Positions 1-12,980 of a stretch of 64,000 nt of DNA are shown piece by piece (the first letter of the stretch is position 1; each line of letters begins with the position of its first letter). Where the stretch lies: NCBI GenBank assembly GCA_023078555.1, contig CM041202.1:372001-436000 (forward strand), given 5' to 3'. This stretch comes from Ulva prolifera (taxonomy: Eukaryota > Chlorophyta > Ulvophyceae > Ulvales > Ulvaceae). The translations under genes were made by a program, and so were the position numbers. A model generated the notes under the pieces. That model was not told the DNA's origin. It searched no databases and saw only the letters and a list, made by a program, of their open reading frames with translations.

Positions 1-1725
1 ATGCGTGGCTCCCATTTAAATTTGCGTAGACGGCCACGCGCTCCGCCCTTGCCGAACCGGCTGTGGCGAAGGCCCGAAGTGATGAGATGCCTGAGCTCGT
101 CTTGGTCGGCGGTCGGCGGCACTGGTGCAGAGGAGGTTGCACAGGCCACAGGGAGGATATTCAGATGTGGGAACATATGTGTACGTGATTGAAGGTGGCC
201 TTGAGGTGGCCACGAGGTGGCGCATCACGGCGGCGGCCGAGCAGCCACAGGAGGCGCGGGGGAGCGCGCACACATGCACTGCAGCACGGAACCGCGGCGG
301 CCGTGCATCCGGCCTGCATGCGTTGACTCAGTAGGGCTTTGCGGCCGCAGTGCTAAGGCCCCGCCGGTGGCAAGGATCGCCGAGGCGATTGAACAGATCG
401 GGCCTTGATCCCTGAACCCTGACATCTATGTCATATTCGACTTTTGGCACGAGTGAACAGCTCAGGCACGTGCACAACAGATCATGATGGGGTTGTACTT
501 GGTCACGTATGTGCATGCCAAGCCAGCATGTGTCGATAATGTCAAGGCAACTGCCGCTCTCCAACAGTGCAGTTACAGATGACGTGGTCAGAGGTTACCT
601 GGGGCTGTCGAGCCCCGGTGAACCATTCCGGTCAAAGATGGCATCTCCTAATCTCAGCAGCGCAAGCGCATGCACGCGCATTTCAATGCGCGTCGTGTAA
701 ATTTCGCAGGCGGTCAGACAGGCTGTTCGGGTGTACATGTAGGGGCCGCACCGGCATGCATGTGCAGTGAGGCGGCGAGCGAAGGGGCCGCATCGGCATG
801 CATGTGCAGTGAGGCGGCGAGCGAAAGGGCCGCACCGGCATGCATGTGCAGCGAGGCGGCGAGCGAAGGGGCCGCATCGGCATGCATGTGCAGTGAGGCG
901 GCGAGCGAAGGGGCCGCACCGGCATGCATGTGCAGCGAGGCTGCGAGCGAAAGGGCCGCACCGGCATGCATGTGCAGCGAGGCGGCGAGCGAAGGGGCCA
1001 GCACCGGCATGGTCCTGGCGCCGCAGCACCCGCAGCATCGCGAGGGCCTGCTGCTCCACCGACAACGGCGCATCGACACCGGGCACGTCGGATGCAGAAC
1101 GCTCTGCTGTGGAGGGCGTGGCTGCGGACGCCGGAGGCGCTGCATTGAAGGCTGAGGCGTTCTCGGTGTCGGTCAACAGCACCGTGAGCACCCGGCACTG
1201 GATCTTCGCCGCCGTGTCCTCCCAGGTGCCTGCCCCATTGCACATCAGTTCGGACCGCCTGGTTGCCGCTGTTAGTCTCCCTCGGGGTTCCTGATCATCG
1301 CGTGCACGGCAACTGTGCCACACGGCGGGGCGGCAGAGGTGGGCGACATTGACCAGGGTGAAGCATGGGGCTGTTGACAGACTGGGACATTCGTGTGAGT
1401 CTGCAAGTAGCAGGAGCAAACCTCTCGGGCAGTCAAGGAGATTTCTGTCTGCCAGGACCACTGTTGTGTGACCGCCTCCGCGCTGTGTGAGCGCCTGGGA
1501 CTTGACATCTGTCCAAAAGTGCCTGCGCCGTTGTTTGGCAGCACGTTACTACAAACGTGGACCACATGGTACTTGCTGGGCTTCGGTCTGCGCGCCAGGG
1601 CTTCACAGACCGCAGTTTTGCCAGATCCAGGTATAGAGATGAACGCGACGGCAATCGTGGGGTCTTTGCCCTCGACAGGGATGCGGCGCGAGGTGCCCCT
1701 CACTGAGGCTTTCCTGTGCGTCTTT
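1..1725 (-). pseudogene. partial, frameshifted copy of the tRNA ligase kinase/CPD region
   Basis: This is a degenerate duplicate of the 3' half of the tRNA ligase gene at 3916-12707. Three blocks match it in order on the minus strand. A kinase exon (about 1417-1720) keeps a Walker A loop (SIPGSGKTAVC) and the ADRNLL motif, but these lie in two different frames, so a frameshift falls near 1520-1535. A second exon (1005-1229) is still open, has the same phase as its parent, and contains ALAMLRVLRRQDH. The start of the CPD exon (about 30-240) has AAAVMRHLVAT against AAAVRHLAAT in the parent, but is badly eroded. Splice-site positions are partly kept, so this was a genomic duplication and not a processed copy. 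The rest of the CPD exon would lie left of the window. Non-function is inferred from the frameshift and the eroded CPD exon. Confidence 0.75.
739..1009. repeat. 42-bp minisatellite, six full units plus a partial seventh
   Basis: Units start at 739, 781, 823, 865, 907 and 949, with a partial unit from 991. Copies differ at a few positions (caccgg/catcgg, gcagtg/gcagcg). A unit length of 42 keeps all six frames open, which creates long repetitive reading frames on both strands that should not be taken as genes. The array lies just inside the intron that follows the 1005-1229 pseudo-exon. The parent gene has a single copy of the same unit at 5269-5310. Confidence 0.95.
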
Positions 1726-3915
1726 CCTTCCTTCTATCAATGCAGAGGCAGGCACCGCAAATCAAGTCTGACGTCAGAAATTTGCGTGGACCAACATCGA
1801 CCTGGTACCGTGCAATGCGGGCACACTTGTTGTGCGGCAGGTGTGCAATGAGCACGTCTGTATCCAGGATACACGACCTGCTGGAGACTAGCGATGTGCT
1901 GATGAGGGATGCCACCACAGACCCATTACTGATCATCGTGTCCCAGCATGGCAGATCAACGTGAAGACTCCCCCCCCCAGCAATCTGGCCTGGATAAGGC
2001 AGGAAACTGTCCAGCATGAGAGCCTGAAGAGCGTATGGCCCACGCACGCTGATGCCAAAACCACACACCCAAGTGATCAGTAGCGTTGTGTCATTGCTGA
2101 CCTCTGGCCCGTTGATGCATCCACACCGATGTTGCTCGCAGTGAGCTGCAGCTCTGGGTTCTCCGTCGATGCCACGGCCCTGCAAGTGATCCATCAGGAC
2201 ATTGTAGCAGCACTGGCAATCGTCAGATGGCCAAGACACAGGCAGTACCTGTGAGGTCGCTGCTGTAGATCCGTGGCTCGGACATGCTGGTCGTTCTTAC
2301 AAGCAGCGACAAATGCTGACCTATGAAAGCGTGTGATTGAAACTAGTATGTTGGAGCTTTGAGATGGCGCTGATGTCCGTGTTGTTAGAGTGTGTGATGG
2401 ACAGACTGGCATGCCAAGGCAGCAGCCCTGTCGAGCGTAAGCTGTACCATGCATGCGATCGAGGACGTGCCACCAAAGGGCTACACATGTGAGAGATGAT
2501 GACACAAACCTGTCTGTCTGCTGGGCTTGAGGCCGACTTGATCACGGCCATCCATAGCCCGTGCCCGGGGAGCGCAACAATCGGGAGGAGCAAAGTGTGC
2601 AAAATTACGCATTTGAGCGCGCTTAAAGTTTAAAAAAGCGGAATGAGCAGACAGACTTTGCATCGCACACAATTGAGCGCTTCAAAGATCGTGAATTTGT
2701 GCTGTGTTGACCGGAGCGTCGTTCCTATGAGATGGCCAACAGCGCAGCCGTAGCACAGCACGAGGGATTCTTGGACGGTCAGCTGCTGAATGTACGCAGC
2801 CACGCGCTTAAGGCAATACATGCATCCATCTGAAACAGCAGCAGCGAACATCGCATGCAAAGCGCTGACGTTTCCCCTTCGGAGCTTCTTGTATCCCCTG
2901 TGGCCACACGTACCGGCATGACACCTGACACAGGTGCGTCATCCACTGATCAGTATCTGCAGTCAGTGAAAATACATCGCAGGTGCTGATGATTTCAGGA
3001 TCACGTAGTTGAGCATGTGCTTACACCTCGATCGCTGCGTCTGGAGTGTGCTGTGCAGTGCTGGAGATAGAGGACCAGAAGCTAGCAAACCTTCTGCAAT
3101 AGCAGCTACATTACACTCAACGTGCCACAAAATGGCCCGATATGTTGTAATATGCAGAAGCTAGCAAATCTATCTACACCATTGCTCTGCTACCTGCCCC
3201 CCGACTGCGTCCCGTGTAGCACGAACTGCCTGGCTCAAAGAGGCCTGCAGGCACTCCTGATGAAACATGAATGCAGTCAGGCGCCAATTATAGAACGCCG
3301 CATGGGAACGGTTGAGCGTGGGTGCACATGGCTCGATTGGGCAGGTGATGGGAGCCTGTCCCATCACCAGACTCCGTCGTGTCTTCCAAAGCGTGTGTTG
3401 ATAGCAACAGCAATCGTCGATGCCAGGTCATTGTGACAGGAAGACGCTCCGTGTGTCATGCAAAACGTTACATCCGAGACACAGACACTCGATCCTGAAG
3501 TGAAAGACCTCAAAAAGTGTTACATCAGTGCTAGCACAATAACATGTGCACTCACACAAGCCAACAAACGCTTCCGGTACAATAGCCAATGCAAGGACCA
3601 CAACAGCCAAAACGACTCGGGCCAGCACGCCCCAACTCTCGCACATATCTAACGCACATGCGCCACAGCGAAACAGAGTCATTGACGCGCTGCCAGAACG
3701 GGCGCGTCATTTTTGTGACCGACTTCTCGCCATGCAACAGACGAACAACCACACACAGGGAACTCTGACCACTAGAAATCAACTAGAGATGGAAAATTGT
3801 GTTGCCCTGAGCCACCGGCATGGACGAACAGTCAGTACATACAATGTGGCATGGCACACAGGATACACTCTGCTCGGTGGCTGAGTGAGTTTCACTGCAG
3901 CCATACATTTATATG
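1726..3915. other. no gene recognised
   Basis: This spacer lies between the tRNA ligase pseudo-copy and the 3' end of the parent gene. Reading frames are short on both strands and I recognised no domain, RNA gene or mobile-element remnant. A C9 run is present near 1970. Confidence 0.5.
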
Positions 3916-6900
3916 CTATTGTAGCCTGCGGCGGGCCACAAGGTGCACCTTCCCTGACAGCCGCAGCGGCTCCTGCAGTGGCAGCCACCGCACCCCGGCC
4001 TCCCCCCCTTCCTGCCGCCGCCTGAGCCACCGCGCATTGACCGCCTTCTCGCCGCGGCCAACATGCATGGTGATGTGCGGCAGCTCCACCGCAAGCACCT
4101 CCGCACCCACCGACCCCGAGGCCGGCTCCGTAAACTCCACCCGTGCAGCGGACAGAGTGGGCGTCACATCAAACCCTGTGATCACAAACTCCACCGAGGA
4201 GCCCTCGGCGGTGACGCATGCGAGGCCGCGTGCATGCGTCCCATCACCACAATGCCACAACGTGATGTGGAGCTCTTCCTTTGTGGCTTGCATGGGGCTG
4301 ACCTCATCATCCCCAACAAACGCTTGCCGCTGCGCCGTGGCAAACGCCTCGGCCACGACCGTCCGTGCAAAGCCGCCGACGGCCACATACTCGATGCGGC
4401 GGAGCTTCGCTGCGGCATCACCCGGCGCCGCACCAGCGCGAGCCGGGGCGCCTGGTGTCGCTGCGCGGCCGCTGCGCGCCGCCTCAGCCACCAACGCATG
4501 CTCCACCGCGGCTTTCAGATCGCTGGCGATCGCGTCTAGAGGCAGCGCAAGGCCGTCAAGGTACGCCGCAACGGGGGCCATGGCTAGAAGCGCGCGCATG
4601 CGCGGCTCCCAGTCGCGCGGCACACCGTACCGGTCGCCGCCGCCAAACCGGCCGCGGCGGAAGCCCTCGCCGACAAGGCGCATGAGGGTGCGGTGGTCAG
4701 CGGCCGGTGGGGGTGGTGCGGATGAAGTCGCGGCAGTCACGGGGAGGACGTGGACGTAGTCGAAGGTGGCTGCGAGGTGGCGCACCGCGGCGGCAGCCGG
4801 GCGGCCGCGGAAGGTGCCGGCAAAGCCGCACATGATCTGCAGCACCTGATCGAGGCGGCTGTCCAGCCCGCCTGCATGCGTTGGCATAGAGTGGGTGGGT
4901 GGTCGCGGTGCCGAGGCGCGATGGTGCGAGTGAACGGATCAGGCGATGCGCCCCCCGCAGCCCGGCAGTTCATGCGGAATATGTTTTAGGGCGAACGTGA
5001 CGAGCCCGACCATGTGCGTCACTGTGGGGTGGCCATTTCCAATTCTGACCAGGTTCTCCGCGGCTGCGTTCAATATTCTGGCCATGGACGTATGTAGTCC
5101 GGGGAGAAATGCCCGCATATGCTGGTGTTGAACATATCATTCCAATTGTTCTACTGGAGCTGCCATTCGCTAGCAAGGCTGCAACACAATGACATGCGGC
5201 AAGCCTGCTCAGAGGCAAGCTGAGGCATTCCAAACGGTCCCGGCCAAGCACAGACCACCGGCTGGACCATGCATGTGCAGTGAGGCGGCGAGCGAAGGGG
5301 CCGCACCGACATGGTCCTGGCGCCGCAGCACCCGCAGCATCGCGAGGGCCAGCTGCTCCATAGAGAACGGTGCGTCGACACCGGGCGCGTCTGCTGCAGG
5401 ATTCTTTTGCGCTGAGCCATGGTTGCCAGTGTAGTGTGTATCACTCAACTTGATTCTGCTGATGCCCTGGGCCGCTTCGGCAGCGGCTGCGGCGCCTGCA
5501 GGTGCAGCGCTACCGGACGCGTCTGCTACGGAAGGAGTGGCTGCAGCGTCTGGTGGCACTGGCTTGAAGGGTGTGGCTGTCTTTGCGTCGGTCAAGAGCA
5601 CGGCCAGAACCGGGGCACTGATCGTTGCAGCAGCCTTCTCCCAATTTCCTGCACCATTGTACAGAGTTCAACATACTGGATGCTGCCGCAAGACTCTGTC
5701 AGAATTGCTGACGTTCGTGTGCGAGTTGACCTTGCGAATTAGCACGATGGCAGTGTGGGGCGAGCCCGAACGGGGTGAACCATGATGCTGGCGGGAAGAC
5801 ACGGGTAATCGTGTCAGAAACAGGCAGTAGAAGCACACCTTCAGGTTCATCGAGGAGGTTCTTGTCGGCCAAGACCACTGTTGTGCGACCATCTCCACGC
5901 CGTGTGAGTGCTAGAGAGTTGACAGCTGGCCAGAAGCGCTTGCGTTGGGGCATGGACTGCGCATCGCTGTGATGGTGCACAACATGGTACTTGCTGGGAT
6001 CCAGACTGCGCATTAAGGCTTCACATACCGAGGTTTTGCCAAGTCCAGGTGTAGAGACGAACACGACCACGATCACGGGGTCGTTGATCGTGTCAGAGGT
6101 GGGCTGCGGGGTACCCGTCGCGGAGTCTTTCATCGGAACGCCTCGGCCTGCAAATGCAGCAAGAAATTCTCACCGCAAACGATGCAATATGAGTAGAATC
6201 GCAAAGTTACGTAGGAAAATGAAACACAGGGAGCTGGCAACGCCGGCACGCTTGTCTCTGCGCAGGTGAGCCAGACAATGGGTCCACAATACGTGCTGCC
6301 AGAGACAAAAGATCTGCGGGTGGACACTGCCAAAACGTATCGTTATGAGCTACCAAGGCTCAGCATGGCACATCGCGCCCACGCGATCTGGCCCTGCCGG
6401 GCCAAACCGGACGCTGTCCGCCTAATTCTCCCTGTGAATCGGGGAGAAACACACAACCAGCATGAACAGCTGAGACGCTAGTCGATGCCGCATACATTTG
6501 CGAATCACAGAAAAGCGACTCCATTTGACAGTGAGGCCATCGATTGTTGTGTTCCGCGGAGATCCGGCGTTACCTGAGTGCTGCCCTGTCCCAGTGCTCG
6601 TTGCACGGCCTCTCCCGCGCGAGCGACGTGACCCACGTTGATGCATGATTCAGCGGCAGATTAGCGACAATTACAAGGACAACTCGCTGAATCCTCACAG
6701 CTGTGCATGTACAGGAGGCTGTTGCGCGGGACGAGCGTCGACCCGGGCGATGCTGTTCCTTGTCGGTATAAAGCCCCCGACATCGTGGTGAACGCTACAT
6801 TGCACGCCAGATGTCCAACATACGTTTGATGGCACTATTGCCACGCGCAGCGACAGGAGTGTGCTTTCGGAGACAAATTGTGATCAAAACGCAGTTCCGC

Positions 6901-9900
6901 ACCTAGCCACTCAATCACTTCCGCGATCGCAGCCTTTTGGTGCTCATCTGCCATGGAAGATGTAGTGAAAGTAGCTCCCCTGACGCTTGAACCAGTGCCA
7001 CCAACTACTGCGGCACTACCTGGTACTTCTGTTCCCCGGTGTGAGGCTGGCTTTTTGCGTCGCTGCTTCTGCGCTTTGCTCAGTTTCTGTTTTCCTGATC
7101 TTCCGGCATGAGACTCAGGCTCAGACGAGCGGCTTTGCTGTGAACCGCTTGGTGTACAGCCTGTGGTGGGGGCCTCGGGAGACGCCTGAATCTCCAGCCA
7201 GCGGGCTAGCAACCAGTCACTGCCATGTTTGGCGATGCCCTGTCGCAGGTGAGCCTGGAGCAGGCTGCTGGGGAGACTGCGCGACATTGACGCCAGCTGT
7301 GACCACACGTCGCTGTGCAGTTTGTCATCGTCTGGATTTGGCACTGCCGCAATGGATCTGCCTGCAGAATGCAGCTCTATGTGTGGCTGGAGTGACAGTG
7401 GAGTGCACCTCGCTGCGTGAGACTCTGCCAGGGCAATAGTGCAGGCCGCAAGGGGAATGCAGCAAACAATGGCACAAGTATGGCAATGATGCATCTTCAG
7501 AATCATTGCAGGGGGCACTCAAGCACATTCTACGGCACGTGTGGCTGGTGCACCTCATGCGAGATGACGACTGGCCGTTGACTGTACACATTTTCAGATT
7601 GGCCAGCAGCCCGAGACCATGATGCAAGGCGGAAAGCCATGCTCTACGCGTGCAAGCCACCCAGCTGCCGGCTCTGCCCCGCAGGTCAACCAATGCCAGT
7701 TTCAGAAAATGCAGTCTGCATTGTACATCCGGGGGGTGGCTGCAGAGCCTCTGGAGCAGGAGCAGACGGGAATACGGTCTGAAACACACCACTGGCTGGT
7801 GCCTGCGGCGCCTCCGGGGCAGGAGCAGTGCATGAGCGCACGACGATCTTCAGCAGCGGCACAGCTTCCTCCCAGAAAGCCATCGCCTCTGGACCAGGCA
7901 CCTGCATACCCAATCACAGGCGTTGCGCAGATCTCAGTTGTAGTCGCAGGCAAGTCGCCGCCCCACAAGCTCAGCCCCACCGCCCGAACTGCCCAAGCAT
8001 GGACACCGGCAGCGGCACACAACAGCTCCTCGGTGACTATATCACAGAACAGCCCACATCAACCGACACACACACGGCTCAGCATGCACGGTAATGTACT
8101 CGAGCCGCCGCAGATCCCAGACAGTCGTCGTGCCCCAGAAGACGCCATGCCCAGCATAACAGGAATGCCAGCACCCGCTGAGTTGTGGGACATCTCATGC
8201 ACGAGAGCCTACGGTCCTGGGCCCCCCGCGGGTATCTCGGGACAGTGACCGACCACATGCACAGTGACGAGTCGCCACACCTGCTCAAGCCCGGCCACCC
8301 AGCCCCGCCGCAGGTCCGCGCCATGCATTGGCACCACGCCATGCCCCGCCGCACCGGACCCCTTCGCAATGGCCGCCACCTCATCGTCTGTAAACCCCAC
8401 CAGCACCAGCAGGCCGTGCAGGCGCGGCCGGCTGGGGAGCGAGCAGTGGCCCGCAAGCGCCGTGAGCGACGAGTCGCTGTGGCTCGTGCTGCTGAGCCCG
8501 CCACCAGACGCACCGCCCCGGCTGCGCCTGCCGCGCGCCTTCTGCCCGCTACCAGCAGCGTTCAAGCTTCCGCTAACTGCCTCGCCGGCAGTGCTGCTGC
8601 CGAGGTCGCTGAAGGAGCTGCGCCGGCTGCTGCTGCTGCTGCCTTTGTGGCGGAAGCTGGTGGGCGGCGTGATGGAGGGGTCGGCGGCGGGGGTTGCAGA
8701 AGAGGTCCTACTGGACAGAAAATGTTGCACGAACTGCTCTGCTGTGTCGAGGTAGAGGGTTTCCGTGACGGTGTGCGCGTGGCCGTGAGCTCGCGCCCAG
8801 GCGTCCCAGCTCCTGCCAAACTCCTGCACTCACGGGCGGCGTGCATGCATGTAGGGCGCCACCATCTTCTGACCGGCACGTCCTCGCCTATGTGGGTACA
8901 TTCGACGCAGGAAATTCGACACCTGAGGCCCGAGTGACATGCCCACTTGTGTGTACAACGGCAACCTCCCTGCTGGTGTTTGTCTTAGAGCACACGGCTC
9001 GGGGTTGCTCAGCAGTTCAGGTTGGCGGCAGAGGATGCTGTCACCATCATACAGGCCACAAACCGGAGTTTGATTCCAAAGAGTCTGCCTGCCATTGACC
9101 CATGACGGTGCCCAAAACAAGTGCACCACCTAACAGAGTTTGGAGGCTGCACCATACAACAGTGAGCGCCACTCAGGGACTGATCAATCGCCTCATGTGC
9201 TACAGGCGTGACTTGTAGTGTGCTGGCTCGATCTGCTATGCCCGATGCCCCGATCTGTTCATACCTGCACGCGTGCACGCTGCTCCGGCGGCAGGCCCCA
9301 CCGCCGCATCTGCTTGGCCACGTAGCCCTCGTAGGCCGCAGGGCCCTCCCGGAGGTGCCGCAGGCCGTTGCGGATGATGAATGTCATCATGCAGTACGCC
9401 ACATGCGCGTCCACAGCCCCATGATAACCGCCCACCGCTCCCTCACCCGTTGACCGCGCAGCGACAGCATCTGCGGTGTCCGGGCCCGCCGCGCCACCTG
9501 TTGCTGACCAAGCCGTGGGTACGGTTGTGGGACCAGATGCAGCATCGCCTGCGGGGGGGGAGAGCGGCTGCGGCGAGGGGGCGGGGGCGGAGAGGAGGGG
9601 GGCGAGGGCGGGAGGGAGGCCGTCGGCGGCGGTGCGGAAGGACCACGCCTTCTTCTTGTAGCGGAGGCCGCGGCTGAGCAGCAGGGGCCCGGCGAGTGTC
9701 TGCATCGCGGCGTTCAGGTCGAAACGCGTGAAGTTGCCGCTGAACTCGCTGGTGTCTAGTGGGGCTTTGTGGGTGCCGGAGTGGGGAGTGAGGCCGAGGT
9801 GTTGCTGGGCCTCCACGTTTTTTCCTGCACGTGTGAGCTGCATTCGAGTGGCGGTCTGGTGACTGTAGCATCACGGAACAGAGAAATGCTGCGGCGCGCT

Positions 9901-12707
9901 GCGCCGACACCGCCCCGGGCCCAGAGCGACTTCGGTACCTCATCAGATACTCACAGCATTCGTGTGATAGCGTAACACTTTCTGCAAGCCTTTGTGATTG
10001 AGTCTGAAGTACATGGACTCCATGAGATGTGCTTTGAAGATGCAGGCCGACCACATGATAGCCAGATGCACCTATAATTGCAAGCACCGTGCGCCTGACG
10101 AAATGCTGGTAATGTAAAGTCACTTTACTAAAGTAAGACTCGGACATCACATTGAGCAGGTGATCGCAGCTAGCACACATCACCAAGTCTCTGTACCGTT
10201 GCAGTAGAGGAGCACTGTGACGGCATGTTGTGTGGCGACGAAAGGCGGCACAGATGTAAATGCATGCGCAACGGCACTGCGCGGAAGCGCAGCTTTGCAA
10301 ATGAGTCAGTCACGGGCAGGCAAGTGCGTACCAGCGAGGGACCGCAGGGCGGCGGCGTTGGCTTTGGCGATGGCCGGCCTGCTGGGGAGCATGCGGACAC
10401 CGCCGCCGCCGCGCCGTGGCATGCACAGGTTGGCGGCAAGCGGGACGGGGTGGGCCCGGATGAGGCTTGTGAGCTGCTCACGCTCCCGGTCTGACACACT
10501 GGCCCAGCTGCCCTGCACATGTGCTCGATTTCTCCACTGCAAACGGAGCGTCGTCGTGCGACCGCAGACGGAAAAATGGGCGCTTTGCGCTCATCGAGAA
10601 TGAGAACGAAGCGCTCGAGTATGATGAATACGCATCCTGGAGGTCTTAGTGGACATATGCTCTACACCAGCTGTATGGCATGATGGGCGTAAAGGTACAC
10701 AGTTGGCTGGGCTCAGCTCGGGCCACCTCCACTACACGGGAGGCAGCGGGGCCGTTCTGTGCATGTGCTCATGTGCTCGGGGCTGAGTGTGATTGGGGCG
10801 CAGAATGGAGTGAGTGGGTGTGGGTGTGTGGGGGGGGTGTGCGCATCTGTGTGCCGGCGTGGACGTGCGTGCTTGTCAGTCAAGGACTGGAAACGAGCTG
10901 TGGAGGGGTGTGATGTATGACGGCCTCCGCTGTCGACGGCGGCATTGCTGTGAATTGGGCGCTCTCCCTGGCGGTGACACAAGCCTCTCTGACTGCATCC
11001 TTGTGAGTTGCAAACTGTAACGCAGTTGGCCGGGCGATCCACAAACAACCCCGGCCAAGAGGTGACCAGGAGGTGGCCGCCGTCACCCGGCGTGCAACGA
11101 GGGATGCCCGCATGCATTGTGAGGACCCAGGGCGCACCATGAGGAACTTGAGCTCTGGCGCAGCCTCCTCCACGGCCGCGGCCACCTTCTTCATGAGCTC
11201 CTCCGAGCCGCTGTCAGTCCGGTCTGCGCCGCGGGGCACGCGCGAGGCCTGTAGCGCTGCCGCCGCGAAGCGCGCGCCCCCTGCGTCCGCCTCGCCCGCC
11301 CGTGCCGCCCTATCATCCGTTCCACCTGTGCAGTGGAAAGCGCACAAATCACTCGGGATCGGGTCATTGCATGGCAGATTCTGAAGCAGCATCAAAGACG
11401 ACTAGGCACTGCGATCAAGAGCAGTGAGCCTGAGATCAACTGATACACACATGTGTTGCACACTGCCTGCAAATACTGTGCAGTGCGAGAGACGGCATGC
11501 ATCAATGGATATGGCATCGCGGTGGGCTGTCAGATGCGGGCATGCTTTGAGAGGGGGAGAGGGTGTACCATGGGTCTTGGGCAGGGGCAGGGTGTGGTCG
11601 CGGAGCACTCGAGCATGCTGCTGCAGGTGCGTGTGGACGTCTGTGTCCACAGGGCCGCCCTGCGCGATGACGAAGCCCTCGATTCTGGATCCCTGCCACG
11701 CGGCGTGGGGGTACGTGCCGTGGATGCGGATCGCGGCGGAGGCGTGCTGTGCTGCGACAGAGTCGAGGACGGTGAGGGCTGCGGCGGTGGGCAGCGCGGC
11801 GTTCGCGATCGCGTCGAGAGCTGCATCCGCCGCAGCTGCTGCCGCTGGGCTGGAGAAGAGCCATGCATCGTTGACGGGGAGGCGGTGCGCGATGCAGAAG
11901 CTGAGGTGGTCGGCTAGGGGAAGCACCTGTAGGTTGCAGGCGCTGTCAGACAATTGGCGCGGCACGGGCGTGCATGGGAGCATTTCCGATCCTGGCAGGA
12001 ATGCTCTACACAGCCTTTGGTTGTAAATATCCTGCCATGGTGGTGCAGCGCTACGCGTGCTTGTGAAGGATGGTGTACCTCGATGGATCCGTCTATGTTG
12101 AGTTTTGTTATAGCTGTGGTAACCATGTACTCGCCGTCTGGCAGCTGTCCGTGGTGCGAAAGGCACCTTGCCACCACCTCGAATGATACTGAGAGCCTCT
12201 GTGCCTTCATCGCAGAGAGCAGGTCTTTGATCAAGGTGGTTGCGTCCATCTTCCTGCAGGAAATTGGTGCCCGTAAAGCTGGTTTTGCGAGGGACATAGC
12301 AGAAGATCGGCAGTATGCATCAAGTCAGATGTACAATCCAACACAGTTTGCATCTTTATGGCACAGGAAGTGACGTACGTCGAGCGTGCAACCCGCTGGT
12401 ACTGCGCTTTGAGTAGCAGCACAGCTACTGCAGTATAGATGTTGCCTTGCGAGTTCTTAGCGCCCATCAGGTCATGTGAGAGTGTGGCCAGGCTGCCCGA
12501 GTGCTTGACCGTCGCCATCATGTACCTCTGCCCCGATGCAGCCTGGATGGCTGATGCAATCTCAGAGTCTTGACTCTCATTCTCGAACTTGGGCAGGAAG
12601 GCCTGATGCACCTCGCAGTTTGTGATTACAGGCAGCTCAGCACGCTTGGCCAAGTCCCCACGCACATCGAGCGTCATGAACATGCCTCGAAACAGCGCCA
12701 AGTCCGC
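3916..12707 (-). CDS. RNL1: plant-type trifunctional tRNA ligase (ligase, kinase, cyclic phosphodiesterase)
   Basis: It heals and seals tRNA halves during tRNA splicing. Exons in gene order: 12379-12707 has FLPKFENE, the ligase nucleotidyl-lysine motif KHSG and GNIYTAV; 12079-12253; 11569-11926 has FCIAHRLPVNDAWLFS and IEGFV; 11138-11325 is tentative. Exons within about 9260-9800 (IIRNGL, YVAKQMRRWG) and 8209-8800 (LYLDTAEQF) follow. The kinase exons are 5839-6147 (Walker A TPGLGKTS, LADKN) and 5307-5648 (ALAMLRVLRR). The last exon, 3916-4871, is the 2H phosphoesterase with both H-x-T motifs (ELHITLWH, LPHITMHVG). Phases agree across 12379/12253, 12079/11926, 11569/11325, 5839/5648 and 5307/4871. 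Domain order and motifs match land-plant RNL. Exons between 6.1-8.2 and 9.8-11.1 kb are incomplete, and the true N-terminus may lie above 12707. No break was seen in the catalytic exons. Confidence 0.87.
6835..7518 (-). other. open stretch inside the tRNA ligase gene, possible extra linker exon
   Basis: A 227-codon minus-strand frame sits between the ligase-side exons and the kinase exon. It contains a lysine-rich run (KQKLSKAQKQRRKK) and a plausible helix (AIAEVIEWLGAELRF). Plant RNLs have a short linker here, so this would be a lineage-specific insert if it is coding. Splice sites were not resolved. It could equally be intronic. Confidence 0.3.
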
Positions 12708-12980
12708 CTGAGAGGCCATCTTGAAATACTTTGAGAAAATGTGATCGGCTTTGACATGGACGATGATAAGGTACCGGTGGCATTTGTTTGACTCTTCTTG
12801 CCGGAACACCTGTGCAATAGTATCCTCGAGATGACGCACAGCCAGGCAGGCATCACAAGGCGAACACAAGCAAAGCATATCAAGGATCAAAGACTGACCT
12901 TCATTCCAACCATACGGCGTAGGCCTTGATCTTCTAGGAGCCAGAGACAGTTTTGAAACCGGCAGAGAGCGGATTCCCAT

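Noticed and set aside
739..1009. Repeat array resembling a CRISPR
   Set aside because: Units are directly adjacent without spacers, the DNA is eukaryotic, and the array derives from a single intronic unit in the parent gene.
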